DNA of 64,000 nt from Sarcocystis neurona (taxonomy: Eukaryota > Apicomplexa > Conoidasida > Eucoccidiorida > Sarcocystidae). Location: NCBI GenBank assembly GCA_000727475.1, contig KL647328.1:62001-126000 (forward strand), in the 5' to 3' direction. Both the position numbers and the translations under genes were made by a program. The notes beneath the pieces were generated by a model. That model was not told where the DNA came from, did no database searches, and saw only the letters and a list, made by a program, of their open reading frames with translations. Position 1 is the stretch's first letter. The number at the start of each line of letters is the position of its first letter. Shown here piece after piece: positions 13,401 through 26,172 of this stretch.

Positions 13401-16400
13401 GTCTCTCTCTCTATATAAATATATATATATATATATGTATTCGTGCGTACGTTGTTGTTCTCTGTACCTGTCCACATATTGTCCTCTTGTTCTATACACA
13501 CAAGGTATGGCCTGGCCGGGTGTAGTATCTACATCCCGTGTTGCTGTGCCCCCACGAGGCGGGTGTACGCGCAGCGTTTGTTTGGTTGCCGTCGTCTGTT
13601 GCTGACCAAACAAAGCGTGCGGCATCTTTCGCAGGGCGTTGCACTCTCCAGGAGGCCGTCTTCTCCCCCTCCGCCCCATACATACGTCTACGTCAGAAAA
13701 GCAGGACCTGGGGTCGCATGCATATATATGCATGTCGGTGTGAATACGTGCACACGCTTGTATACGTATCTCCCGACACGTCTCTTTGGACACGTAGGAA
13801 GAAACTGTCGGGACTTGCACGTCTCGTGTGTTGCTGTGCGCGGTCAGACGTGCTTTTCTACTCATCGCTTCAAGTAAAATTGAAGGGTGGCCGCAGCGGA
13901 TAGGGGAAACGTGCAGGAGCCACGTTGACAGCAGGAGGTCGAAACCCGCAGCAGCAGCAGCAGCAGGACAGGGCGCGGGCCTGCGGGGACAGAAAGAAGA
14001 GTTCGCCTGCACCGATGGGTCGCTGGTGCTTCACCGTGCAAGCCGGCACATCGGTGGCCATGTGTGCAACTATAATGAACACGCGTGAATATACTTGTGT
14101 GTGCATGTGTGTATGTTCGTTTGTATATCTGCAGACCCGTGTGAGTGTGGAAGTGCCCTTCCTCAAGAGGTTTGCTGCAGCATATGTGCGTCTGTGTACG
14201 TGTATTTTTCTGTGGATACGTGTAAATATGCAGGCTTCCCACAAAAGTTGTAGTCGTACTTGGACATGTGGAGGTATCTTGTTGCGTACAGGAACGTATG
14301 TAGATGATATGTATTCGTGGGCATATACATATATATACATATATATATATGTCTCATTGTAGTGCATGCACTCGTGCAGATATACACTTCTGTGTACAGG
14401 CAGGTGATCCACGTGTGTATATGTGTATGCACGTGAGTATAGATCTGCATGTATGCGTCAAGTCCGGTAGGTGGTGTCGCCTCGGCTTGGACGAGACTGC
14501 CCGCAGGCCCCCCGCACGTTTCTGCTGCTGCAGCGAACAGAAATCAACGTCCGTGTCGCGCGTCCTGCTTTGTAGACGCCGGTGCCAGGGATCTGCTTCC
14601 TGCGTGCTTGCAGTGGCCGTGTGGCCTCGAGATCCTCATGGTGTACAGAGGTGCTCGACTGCGGATGTCTGTCTGCCCATGTTAATGTGAGTAGGTGGTC
14701 GAGACGATCCAGCGGTATACGTCTCCGCGCTTATTCAGAGAGACGAGCAGCGCGGACGGCTGCGTCTTTCCGATGGCGTACAAAGTCGATCCATCGCGTT
14801 TACCGGCATTCTTTCTTTCCAGGCCACATACTTCACCTCTTGCCGCTGCTGCAGGAGGAGGAGGAGGACTGGCTGCTGCTGCGCCGTCTGCTGGGGGTAG
14901 TGGGGGTACCGCTGCAACTACCTTTTCCCACAGGGCGGCGCTGCACTCCACTCTGTCCTGGGCGGCGTCGCCTCCGCCGCCGCCGCTTGCCTCAGGGCCT
15001 GGATCAGGGTCTGGGACTTCGGCCAACAGCAGCAGTGGCCACAGCGGCAACAGCAAGAGTAGCAACGCCGGCAGCAGTAGCGACAGCGGCAACCAGAGCA
15101 GGAGTGGCAACACGAGCAGCGCCAGCAGCAACAGCAAGAGTAGCAACGCCAGCAGCAATAGCGGCAGTAGTAGTGGCCGGAGCAGCACTGGCACGGGGCT
15201 TGGCGGATTGTGGAGGCCTGCAGGTGCAGCAGCACAAGGGACGGAAGCGTCTGGAAGAAGGCAGTTGCCGAGTTCGGCCACCGGCAGCAGTGGCAGCAGC
15301 AGCAACAGCAGCGGCGTGGGCGCCACCACCAGCAACATTAGCAGCAGCAGTAGTAGTAGCATCAGTGCGAGACTTAATGCGGGGAGCAGCAGCAGTAGCA
15401 GCAGGCTGAGCAGCAACACCAGCACCAGTAGAAGCAGCAGCAGCACGAGTGGCAACAGCGCGACCGTAGATACGGCAGGCAGCGTGTCGGTGGGGGCAGC
15501 TGCAAACGCGAACCAGCTGTCGTGGGTGGTGGCTGGCACACCAGTATTCGAGCAGAGATTGTTTATGTTGTTCAAGCTCCTGGGACAGATTGCTGCGAAA
15601 GCGCTGCTCGACGGTCGCAGCAGCAGTGTTGACCTGCGCCTCCACCCCGCGTTCTGGAAGCTGGTGCTGCGGGGAGACTGCTGCTGCTGCGGTGGCAGTC
15701 TCGAACAGTGTTTAGCAGCTGCTGCTGCCTTCCGGTCGCCTCAGAAGCGGGCAGATTCGGCCAGAAATCCAGCACGTCCTATTGCAGCTGCTGCAGCCAC
15801 GCCCGCACCACCACCAGCAGCTGGACGTGCCGCTCCCACGGCAGCAGGGCCGACAGCAGCAGCTGCCGGAGGGACCGCCCCCGCAGTAGCAGCTGCAGCA
15901 GGACACATCGCCTCTACGGCAGAATCGACAGCAGGTTCAGCAGGACCCGGACCCGCGGGGGCTACGCCGACAGCAGCAGCAGCAGGGCCTGAGGATGGGA
16001 CTGCAAACGAACAGGCGAGTGTGGTGATGAGGGAAGAAAAGGACGTGGGGGTCGCTGGAGGCTTTGCACTGGAGTCAAAGGCAAGAGATTACACCTGGAG
16101 AGGTGTGGAGGAAGGGAGACGCGATAGGTGCGGAGGGGCTGCGTGCCCCAAGGCACAAGCCCTCGGTCTGTCGGACTTGATGGAAGTAGATGAGCAGCTT
16201 GCCAAGGGTCTGAAGCAAATGCTGAACCTACGCAATGAGGGCAAGGAAGTGGCGGATCTCTGCTGCGTCTTCGTGCTGCCAGGTAGGGTGTCACAGAAGA
16301 ACTGTGCCGCAGCGGCAGCAGCAGCGGCAGCAGCAGCAGCAACAGCAGCACCGACAACAACAGCAGCAGCTGGCACGGCAGGCAGAGCTCGTAGGTGGAC

Positions 16401-19400
16401 CTGCAGCGGAGAAGATGGGGAAGGAGGCGAAGAAGAGAAGCAGAACAAGTGGTGGGAACACTGGCGTGTTGAGCAGCAGACAGCCGTCACGCTTCCCTTA
16501 GGAGAATTGACTGCGGAGGCAGCACACACAGCAGCAGCAGTGGGCATGTGGTGCCGGGTGGTTGTTCCTGCGGAAACTGCACCGGCGGCAAAGACCGCCG
16601 CCAGTAAGGCAGCAGTAGCCAAAGAAGCGTCTTCGGCGGCCTGATGAGATGCTTCGAGCCGAACAACTCGAGAGGCAGCCACGTCGGCAGCAGCAGCAGC
16701 AACAGCAGAGAAAGCTGGTCTGCCTACTGTTCTGGATCACCCTGTCCGATTTAAAGCTCCGGATGATGGTTTGTGTATGTGCGTATACCACTGCACTGGC
16801 CCTGTTGTGTATGTGTGGGCAACTATACGTAGAAGAAAAGAAGCCGAGGGCTCTGTCTGCATGCACGTGGAAGTGGCTATTCGTAGGGTTGTGCGGAAGA
16901 AGTAGCACAGACATTTTCGTCTCTTCCCCGTCCCCGCTGCGCGTGCGCCGATACTGGAACGAGACAGCCACATTCACGGTTCCATCCGTCGGTGTGTATA
17001 CACACGTACAACGTCCACATACATACGTCCGTGAGGGCGTTTATGCGTGTGTCTACACATACAGGAGCGTACGAGTCGACAGAGAAGAAAAGAGAGAGAT
17101 GGTGTGGCTACCTGATATTATCTTCGTCGGTGCAGAACACGTAGGAACGTTCATGTTGTGTTTGACCCGTCTACAGGCACAGATGTGGAGTTGATCGAAG
17201 GAGGCACTCACATCGACGTCTGCAACGAGAACTTGGACTTGTACATCCGTCGCATTATCGAAGTGTCTCTCTACGAGGGAGTGCTCTTTCAGGTGAGAAG
17301 AGAGAAGCGTGCGGATTTGTGTCCATTTGTGTCCGTGCATGCATATGCACGACACGAGTAGAGAAGAGAGAAAAGCCGTCCGCGGATGCGTTTCTTGGAG
17401 GACAGCAAGCGGCGAGGAGATACAGAGGAGGCTTCGAGGTCTTCTTGTCAGGGCATAGGAGAGAACGCCAGGGCGTTGCATGCATGCGTACATGCAAGAA
17501 TCTCCTGAGTCTTCTCGAGAAAAGCCTTGACCTGGAATGCTTAGGTGCTCTGAATAGAGAAGACTCTGGCGTTGCGTGCGCGCGTGCGTAGGCATGCGGA
17601 GGGTCGGGAGGCGTTCTGGCAACGAGTGCATGCCTGTGCGGCAAGCAGTGCAGGCGGTGGGTGCCTTGTGGGAAGAAGGACACGGAGACCGGGGGGTCGA
17701 GCCTGGGCATGCGGGAAAAGTAACCGACGAGTGCTGCGTGTACAGGGGAAGAGCCCGCCGCAAGAAGAGAAGAAGTCCGGAGGCGTGCTGAATTGAGAGT
17801 TTGTGGTGCATGCAGCCGCTCTCTGCATGTTGAACGTGCCAAAAGGCGAGGGCCCAGCCAGAGCAAGCCAGAAGCGTCCGGCCGGTGCACCTGCGGCTTC
17901 TCCATGGGCGAGGTGCCGTGGGTGTTCTATCTGCTGCCGACGCACGTGCCTCAGGCCCCGAAACAGCTGGCGGCGTCGCTGAGGAACTCGAGAGCGGAGA
18001 ATATAAGAGACACTGTGCCAGGAGGAGGTCGCCTGGGAGGAGGAGCCCGTGTCCACTCTCTGCCCGTCTCTGGCGGGGTGTCCGTGTGGTGTCTGTTTAC
18101 ATACATGCGCGGGAGGCGAGCTATAGTAGGCACACCACTTCGCACGGATTTCCCTATCCCGGGAAGGACGAGGTATCTATGTGTGAAGGTGGGGAGTCTA
18201 CTTAAAGTACGGATTGTACGTGGATGTGGTGTATTTGAATGCGTGCGGAACGACAGCGGTCACGTGTTTGTGTACGACGAGTACACGTGGGGGTGGACAC
18301 GTCGCTGCGTGTCAGTCTTTCTACTAAGCGTCAGTGTGCGTAGTTGCTCTCGTGTATGTGCGCGGCCCCTCTACATATATACTTGCGAGAATGCGTCTAC
18401 GAAGGGGACTTTATTACGGATGTACGTGTCTCCGTGAGAGGATTTCATCTATGTAGACGGGCAGACACGGTTGAATATCTGTATGTGTGTCTGTCTGCGC
18501 CTTGTCTGCCTTTCCAGGCGTACGCATTTCGCTACGGATTGTCGACGCTGATCCCCCTCGCGGCTCTCTCTCTCTTTTCGCCGCACGAGCGAGCGCACGA
18601 ACTCTTCGGCGGCCCCGCCCGCGTAGCCGACAGTCGTTTCTGGAATATCGAGCACCTCAGGACCTTCATTATCCCGGATCACGGGTACGTCGTGGTGCAG
18701 ATCAAGTAACGACGCCCTCTCCATTTCTACATGTGTGTGTGTGTGTCTCAACGTGGCTTATACCCGGTGTCTACATACATGCATATATATGTGTGTGTGT
18801 AAATATCAGTCGGACTTCCCTCAGTGTGTCTGTGTGTTCTTGTATATAGATGTTTGTACCTCATTCTGGGTCCGCGAAATGTCCGCATGTCTTTGACTAT
18901 ATATATAGGCGTATAAGCGTGCATCACAGTGTGTGGCTTCCCCAAGTGGGTCTGTGTGTTTTCGTATATATGTGTGTGTGTACCGTAGTGTGGCTCGCTC
19001 TGTGTCTGTCGTTTTTGTACGTATATGTGGGCGTGTGGATGTCAGTGTGGCCCCATCTATGTTTGTGTCTGGCTCAGTGCAGCCTCCCAGGTGTGTCTGT
19101 GTTTTTGTATATGTGTGTGGGTTGGTGCGGGGGGACGGTCTCCTTCTCTGTGTGGACGTGTACGTATGGGCCCCCCCTGTCTCTACGAACTTATTCTTGA
19201 GCGACACCTCGGGTCTCCGCGTGTGTTGGGAAAGTAGGTGTGCCCGTGCCTCTCTGCGTGATGCGGTCGATTGTTCGCGCCGTGGCGCAAGGCAGGGTGA
19301 TTATCGTGAGCGGGTGAAAGCGGCTGCCTTTGTAATTCACTTCCTTTGTCCACTCCCCTGCTCTGCGTCTTCTTCTGCGTCTGCTCAGCTTCACAGCGGC

Positions 19401-21257
19401 AAGTGCGACCTACATCGCCTTTCTCGAAGTGTTGACGGAGTTTCGCGTCGAGCAGCGACGCCACTTCCTACGCTTCGTCACCGGGACGCCAGTGCTACCA
19501 CATGGCGGCTTCGCAGACCTCAAGTATGTGCCCCATGTATATGCATATATATACATAGATATATACATATATGTGCACCTACGTACACACGTGTGCACAT
19601 GCATGTAAAAGTGTATACACATGTATTCATTTATACATGTCTGTACATATATATACGTATACGTGTATATTACATGTAGACACCTATGTATACTCATGTG
19701 TATACGTACGTGAAAACGTATATATACGTATATGTAGAGAGAGAGAGATCCACGAAATACGCACGATTTCGGTGTAGGTACATCGGTACGACGTGTGTAT
19801 ATGTACGTGTCTGCATATGTGTGTGTATGTACACCTCGTACTAGGTAGGTTTGTATGTGTATGTGTAAAGTGGTACGTACGTGCGATATGAATATCTTCT
19901 ACGTAAGTCGGCGCATGATTACACGTGTACGTCTGTGCCGTGTTAATATAATATATATGTGTACGTATACGTGTATATATTGACACATACTACGCAGGCG
20001 TGTAAGTAGCTGTAGGCTCTGGTCCAAGCCTGTATTCGTGTGTACGCATGTGTATACGTACGTACGCAGCTCTACACACGTAGCAAGTAGATACGCCACT
20101 TCTCCAGTTTTATCAACGACGTCCCGCAGCTACCGCACCGCACAACCGTGGCGGATTGCAACTTTCCCACACACCACAAGCCTGCGGGTGTACGAGCCCT
20201 TGTGCACATGCTCCTGTCCATGTAAGCTTACGTACATGTTTATACATATATATATGTATATATGTAGCTTCTTCTACCTCTTGTGTACTGCTACACGTAT
20301 GTATGTACGTATAAACACACACACATACACAGACAGGCTAGTGACTTCGCTAGCTGTGTTGCACGGGAATCCACTGGATTCTGGAACCCTCCTGCAGCAA
20401 GAATCTTCAGGGCTGTGTACGCATATATACGTGTGGAATGCATACGCGCGTGTGTGGATGTATGTACCTACGTGTACACGTTCACGTGTTTGTGTGTCCG
20501 CGTACAGCATATACGTACATGTAGATACTTGTGTATCTGCAGGGCTGAAAATGTATTTGCATCTACCAGAGGTGTGTGTGTGTGTGTGTGTGTAGACAAT
20601 ATATATATATATAGCTTTGTGTTCACACATAGACACACCCGGGGGTCTGTCTGTCTGCGTGTATGTGTGCGTATATGGAGACGTATCCACACACGCCTCT
20701 GTGTGCGTATATTGTTGTGTTTGTAAGTATGTGTATATGTATCTGCGACTTGATGAGGGACAGTATCCTTCGTGGCCTTAGTGTAACTATTCTCACCTAA
20801 GCGAGTAGGACATCGTCTCGTTCCGCGTGGACGTGCGGTAACAGGGAAACGTCGCAGTGGGGGCGTTCTGCAAGGAAGACTGCATGCGTGTGTAGACGTG
20901 CAGCGCGCTGCTTATCCATAGGTGCCCGTCTCTACATATCCTTTCCTTGTTGTGTGTAAAAGAGGGTGTACGCGTGTACGTTTCTCTGCTTGCATGTTAG
21001 AGGGCGTGGGTGCTGTGGTGGTGACTCGCTGTTGCAGGCCGCTGATGAAAGTGGTGCGCAAGCCGCAGGAGAGCCGCAGCGAATCAAGCAGCAGCAGCAG
21101 CCGAGCGCGGTGTACGTACAGCGCGGACGACGTGCTGCCGAGCGTGATGACCTGCACCAACTACATCAAGCTTCCCGACTACTCCAGCAAAGAGGTGCTG
21201 CGCGCGAAACTCATCACCGCCATGGTAGAAGGACAAGGTGCTTTCACTCTTTCATGA
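1..21257 (+). CDS. HECT-domain E3 ubiquitin ligase, UFD4/TRIP12/UPL3 class (5' end outside window)
   Basis: Final enzyme of ubiquitin conjugation: it accepts ubiquitin from an E2 on a catalytic Cys and passes it to a substrate Lys. Exons read here: <1-4477, 5752-10358, 11599-11664, 12787-12969, 14695-16282, 17177-17292, 18518-18684, 19389-19523, 21038-21257. All joins keep phase and use GT..AG. Family landmarks in order: VQLCVGGVPVPPQMPLIEAL (from 7437); CPFLFPF (10023), preceding the HECT domain in UFD4/UPL3; LPRTKVRIYRTRILDSAFK (exon at 11599); LEVEYFGEEGVGSGPTIEFY (12904); FKLLGQIAAKALLDGR (15571); DVELIEGG (17183); FVTGTPVLPHGGF (about 19470); LPSVMTCTNYIKLPDY (from 21135), with catalytic Cys at codon 21153-21155; C-terminus EGQGAFTLS, then TGA. 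Exon 1 is open at the window start, so the armadillo-type N-terminus expected for the class is presumably upstream. Identity is very sure; membership of the 1-4477 exon is less sure (see findings). Confidence 0.9.
4700..4725. repeat. (TA)n microsatellite in HECT intron
   Basis: A run of about 12 AT dinucleotides within the intron 4478-5751, followed by TG-rich sequence to about 5080. It is one of many similar tracts in the introns of this gene, for example 10535-10600, 13025-13050, 13410-13437, 14330-14350 and 19545-19750. Confidence 0.9.
6436..6846 (+). repeat. GAA/GAG/GAC tract encoding a ~130-residue acidic domain
   Basis: Inside the second HECT-ligase exon the frame encodes an almost uninterrupted Glu/Asp tract, broken only by short hydrophobic islands such as LLALAHELEAE (from about 6726). 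Acidic stretches are known in UFD4/UPL3-type ligases, but this one is unusually long. It uses mixed GAA, GAG, GAT and GAC codons, so it is not one pure triplet expansion. The antisense frame reads as poly-Ser and is a shadow. Confidence 0.85.
10599..10790. repeat. Two-copy ~102-bp imperfect tandem repeat in HECT intron
   Basis: The phrase GAGCGTATACGT starts at 10599 and again at 10701. Each copy continues through a TA/TG-rich stretch to a similar CGTAGTCACTAC or CGCAGTCACTAC element. The repeat lies in the intron 10359-11598. Confidence 0.65.
18820..19150. repeat. Degenerate TG-rich repeat array in HECT intron
   Basis: Several loose copies of a GTGTCTGTGTGTTTTTGTATAT-like phrase, each followed by a GTGTGGC or similar element, fill most of the intron 18685-19388. 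Spacing is irregular, so no exact period is claimed. No coding signal was seen; the reading frames give Val/Cys/Tyr nonsense. Confidence 0.5.
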
Positions 21258-24111
21258 GGAAACGCAAAGGAAGCTGGCAGACACGTATCTGCATGGAGAC
21301 ACACATCTATAATATCCACGAGAACAGGATGCACTGTTTCTACGATTATATCCTGTATGCGTATATGTGTATATATATATGTATATTTATATAGATGCAG
21401 AGATATACGCGTACGTGTATATGTATGTCAGACCTGTATTTGCATGTATATATATATATATATATACATACAGGTATGTGATGTATATGTATGAGCGTAA
21501 CACCGTGTCCACACCTGTGGGGCTCTGCAGTGTGTAAGCCGGAAAAGCGCTCCAGAAGGTGTGCGCATCGATTTTTCTCCGTGTTCGTGTATATATGAAC
21601 GTGTGTACGCGTACGTTCCGTGGCAACAGTTGTGCCGCTGGCAGAGACCACTTCTGGCGTAACAAACACTGTCACAAAGCGGCATGCACAAGAGATCCGC
21701 ATGAGACAGTTGTTTGTCTTTCTATAGAGGAGAGAGACGGTAACCTACGTGCGTATATATACATGCATTTGAATGAATGCAAAGCAAATATGGTCTCTCC
21801 GATTCAGCACGTTTTCTGTCTGTCCTGTTGCTCTGCGTGTATGTGAATGTTGAAGTGCGTGAGTGTGCGTGAGTTTGGGTTTCTCCGGGAAGACTCTCCG
21901 TGAGTAACGCTGTTGAGGCAGCAGCGCAGATGGGGATAAGAGTGTGTGGATGCGAAAAGAAGACACGCAATATCGACAGGGAACGGTATCTTAGAGCGAG
22001 TGCCTGGATGCAGTGAAGCAGGGACAGCGTGCATGCGGAGGCGGATGCCTGTGTTTGTCGTGCGTGCTTTTCTCGACACGTTGAAAGGCTGATGGTGTAG
22101 ATTTTTTGTATTCTTCCCTACACCAAGGATGACCAGTACACAAACACGTACACGCGAATATGCATATATGTATATCTATATATATGTGTATGTACGTGTG
22201 TGTATGTGTGTGCATGTGTATTCGGGGTGTGGGTGTGCTGGGAAGGTGAGAAGCAGAGCGGCGCGGGCCTCGCGTAGTGTGTCGGAGCCTGTGCGTACAG
22301 AAAGCGATCTCTGCCACTCCACATGTATGTGGCTCGCGCGCCTTTGCACGTTTCTGCGTGAACGAAATGCGGGCTGTCCGCTGGAGAGCTCTGAACTCCT
22401 GTAGCAAGACAGCGTCTCCGTTAGGACCGCCGCATGCGTTGCATACGCGATCTCGTCGTTTTCAAATATGGACGGTATCCCGTAATTCCGTGTTACGCCA
22501 TCAAGTACAACTGTGTGTGGATGTATGCGTGTGTGTGTCTACGTACATATGTGTGTACGCAGTTGTCAATTTGGATGCGGGACGAGCTGGCAGATGAGGA
22601 GAAAAAGATGAGTGACCGTGTGTATACGTCCATGAGTAGTGGCAGGCGCAGAAGTGTAAATTCCGTCCCGTAGGTAAAAGGCAGAAATGACTGTATGCGT
22701 GTACGTTAGGTAAAGATATGTGTGAAGCGCCCGTCACCGTGCGGAGGCGTGGTCGATGTTGTAGAGGACACAGGCATGCAACAAATCAACGAACACCAGT
22801 TCGGCGTCCGGGTGTACCTGTGCACGTGCGTTGGTATGTTTTGTTTCATGTAGGAATGTTGCACGTGGTTCTAAATCTCTACGCGGTCGTATGTAGGAAT
22901 ATTCGTATCTACGCGTAGTGTACGCGATGGTTGCCTGCGTTTTGCGTACACTGGAGCCGTCAGGATGTATGTATTTGGAAAGAGGAGAAAATTACGCGAT
23001 GGTAGCGGTCGTGCGGTACTGTCTCAAGGCAGATCTGTGAAAGGGTAGGCGAGCAACTCGCCTAAAACCCTGAAACAGACGCATGTCCGTTTGCGCTAAT
23101 AATGGTCGTTAGCTTACGCGTAAATACGTAGCCTCCAGCCGATGGAGGCGTGTATGTGGCTGCACTAACTGGGGCGTTACAGTACCTACCCCACGTCCAC
23201 TATGCGCATGCACAGATATTGAATGTATCGCAGTTTCTGTGCATTGGTCAGGACGCTACATTAGCTACTACACCTGCTGTGTACGCCTGTCTACACATAC
23301 AAAGATGTAGGTGTGGATGCATCCCACAGGCACACGAGTACGTGAGCACCTGTGTATGGTAGCCGCACACGTGCGGCGATATAGCGTGGCCCGTGACACG
23401 CCAAGCCGAGGAGGGAGAGGAGGAGTTGGACAGAGTGCGCACAACAGCAGCAGTCTTGCAATCGACACATTTCACGTGTACGTGAACAAATCATTATGCC
23501 TCGTACACGTAACGTCTTCTTTGTGTATGCGCACAGGTGGAATTGAGCACACTCAGTAGGTAAATACTATTTTCGCGCCCTGCATTTTTGACTGACATTT
23601 GCAGAGACCAGATCCGGTGATTCTCCGTTGTTCCTACGCAGACAAAGATACGTCGGCCTATGTTTGTTAAAAGACGCTGGGTGTATCCACGTTTGTGTGG
23701 GCGCTTCGTCTCAACAGAAGCGCACCGCCTTTTCCTTCAAACGACACAGAAACGGTTGCTACGTTGTGTACACCGTAGACAGCTTGTACGTCCACATTTC
23801 TGGGTGAAAACACGCAACGCCGTACCACCGCTTCTGGAGGGGCACCGTATAAAGCAGACATCTGTGAGATTGACCGGGTATTCAGGCGCGCCTACGTAGC
23901 ATTGACCAAATAGAGGGTACGCCGATGGTGACAGGCGAGATGTCCTAGACTCATGAACGCAGTAAAGCGAAACACAAGAATGCTGCTAGCAACATCCTGC
24001 GCCGTATGTTTAGTCTTCTCCCGTTACGGTTTAGCCTTGAATGGCGTGGAAGATTGCAGCTGCGTAAATACGAAACGTACATACACTCAATTGCACATAC
24101 GTAGACCTACG
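21258..24111. other. Intergenic, TG/TA-rich, no gene seen
   Basis: This follows the HECT stop codon. TA/TG microsatellites occur around 21365-21480 and 22140-22220. The open frames are short and lack family resemblance on both strands. No tRNA-like cloverleaf was noticed. The 3' UTR of the HECT gene presumably occupies the first few hundred bases. Confidence 0.6.
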
Positions 24112-24727
24112 TGCATACATGAGCGTACGTGTGTGTACGTACGTATATACACACGTGCATATATATATATATATATATAGATAGATAGATCGCACNNNNN
24201 NNNNNNNNNNNNNNNNNNNNNNNNNNNNNNNNNNNNNNNNNNNNNNNNNNNNNNNNNNNNNNNNNNNNNNNNNNNNNNNNNNNNNNNNNNNNNNNNNNNN
24301 NNNNNNNNNNNNNNNNNNNNNNNNNNNNNNNNNNNNNNNNNNNNNNNNNNNNNNNNNNNNNNNNNNNNNNNNNNNNNNNNNNNNNNNNNNNNNNNNNNNN
24401 NNNNNNNNNNNNNNNNNNNNNNNNNNNNNNNNNNNNNNNNNNNNNNNNNNNNNNNNNNNNNNNNNNNNNNNNNNNNNNNNNNNNNNNNNNNNNNNNNNNN
24501 NNNNNNNNNNNNNNNNNNNNNNNNNNNNNNNNNNNNNNATATATATATATATATATAGATAGATAGATGCACTCTGTCGCTCACGAAAGTGAAACATTTT
24601 CCCTTCTAAGTGCATACATGAGCGTACGTGTACGTACGTATATACACACGTGCGTATATATATATATATATATAGATAGATAGATGCACTCTGTCGCTCA
24701 CGAAAGTGAAACATTTTCCCTTCTAAG
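24112..24727. repeat. ~117-bp minisatellite interrupted by an assembly gap
   Basis: The unit consists of TGCATACATGAGCGTACGTG, a CGTACGTATATACACACGTG core, a (TA)n run, AGATAGATAGAT, and then a unique block GCACTCTGTCGCTCACGAAA. The unit start is seen at 24112 and 24611. The unique block is seen at 24569 and 24686, giving a period of 117. The run of Ns (24196-24538) falls inside the array, so the true copy number is unknown. Confidence 0.85.
24196..24538. other. Assembly gap (343 N)
   Basis: All bases are N. The left edge is AGATAGATAGATCGCAC and the right edge is a (TA)n run of the same minisatellite, so the gap probably marks collapsed or unresolved repeat copies. Confidence 0.98.
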
Positions 24728-26172
24728 TGGTAGCTGGTGAAAAGACGAACCTTGCTGCATTACTGTGCGTCTTGAATCACTTCTTGTTGATTTGTAAGCC
24801 CAACAGTCGCAGGTCGGACGACAGTGCCTCAGTCACGCTTTCGCCTGCCTGTCAATAGGTAAAGCCTACATCACTTTCTACCTCTACACGGTACAGCCCT
24901 ATCAATATGCAGTCTACCATTTCTCTATATTTTCACAGTTGGTCAAGTATATACATATATATATGTACGTGTGCATATATATGTATGTATATATATATGT
25001 ATATATACGCATATACACATTTGTATACATGCGTGTATACACATATATACGTATATATATCAGGAAGGTCGCTGAAACAACAGCTGTTCGGTGTGTTTAC
25101 ATAACCGTGTGGCGTGAAGTTAGTGGACGTTAATATCTATTGCAAGCAGACAAATTATTCCCTTACGGCAGGCGCACTGGCTGGTGATGCTGAAGCATCA
25201 GTTTGTAGGTATACCCAAGATTATATATACAAATATATATATATACGTGACGTTCTGTATATATACAGGGCATCTCGCCCAGCGTGGACCGAGTTTTCTT
25301 TCCACGCGTACGTGACCATTAACAAATATATATATATATATATATATACATATATATATACATATTTATGTTATCTATGCATATACGTACGTCGATACAC
25401 ACGTGCACATTTCGATACATACACTACAGGTGTATAAGCGAGTTTGCAGTCGCGAAGGAGCAGGATACGCTGGTGGTGTATTGTTCCAAGGTTTAGCTTC
25501 AACTACTGGCACGGACGTAAAGCCAAACGTGTATCCAGACCTGTCCATGCAAACCTCGACGCAGTGTGTATCTGTGTTGCAGGCTGTCACACGTGCACCC
25601 CACACAGGTGTGCGTGCATTTCCCGGTGCAATATTTGTGCGCAGAGCGGCTGTAGCTTCACACATACAGAGTAGTCAAATAAGTGTGTAAGTGCTCCCAG
25701 TTGTGAGTATTGAAAGCATCTGCAAAGTGGCCTTCTGCACATTTTTTCTCCCTTCGTTTGAAATACGTCCATTTTGATGTGGACGAGATCACCTTGGCTA
25801 ACGAAAATACATCGTTCGCTTATTTCTTCTACAGAGGACGTAGTTAAGATGTTCTGTCAACCAGCTTATCAATGCAGGTACTTACTGTTCTTCGACCTCG
25901 TAGCACGCCACAGCGAACTGGGGCGAAACAGAAATTTGAAACGTTCCATATACATGCACATCCGGTGCAGCGGGCTGGTGAGGGTTACATGCCTGGACGG
26001 CTTCAGCTGCGCAGCTGCTCCACTTGCCCCGCGATCATTCAGCTGCAGCGCATTGTCTCTTCGAAAGTGAAAACCACTCGCTGAATGTCCCCGCCGTAAC
26101 ACTTTCAGTGTCTCGACCGTGCATGAACATATATAGCAGACAAGCTTTTCTGAGAGTCTGATCACATTAAAA
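24728..26172. other. Intergenic, no gene seen
   Basis: TA-rich microsatellites occur at about 24945-25060 and 25220-25385, then ordinary unique sequence. From about 25.4 kb onward the microsatellites stop. No coding or RNA signal was found. Confidence 0.55.

Noticed and set aside
24031..24714. Open frames crossing the first N run
   Set aside because: They exist only because Ns are read as unknown residues; the flanks are microsatellite.
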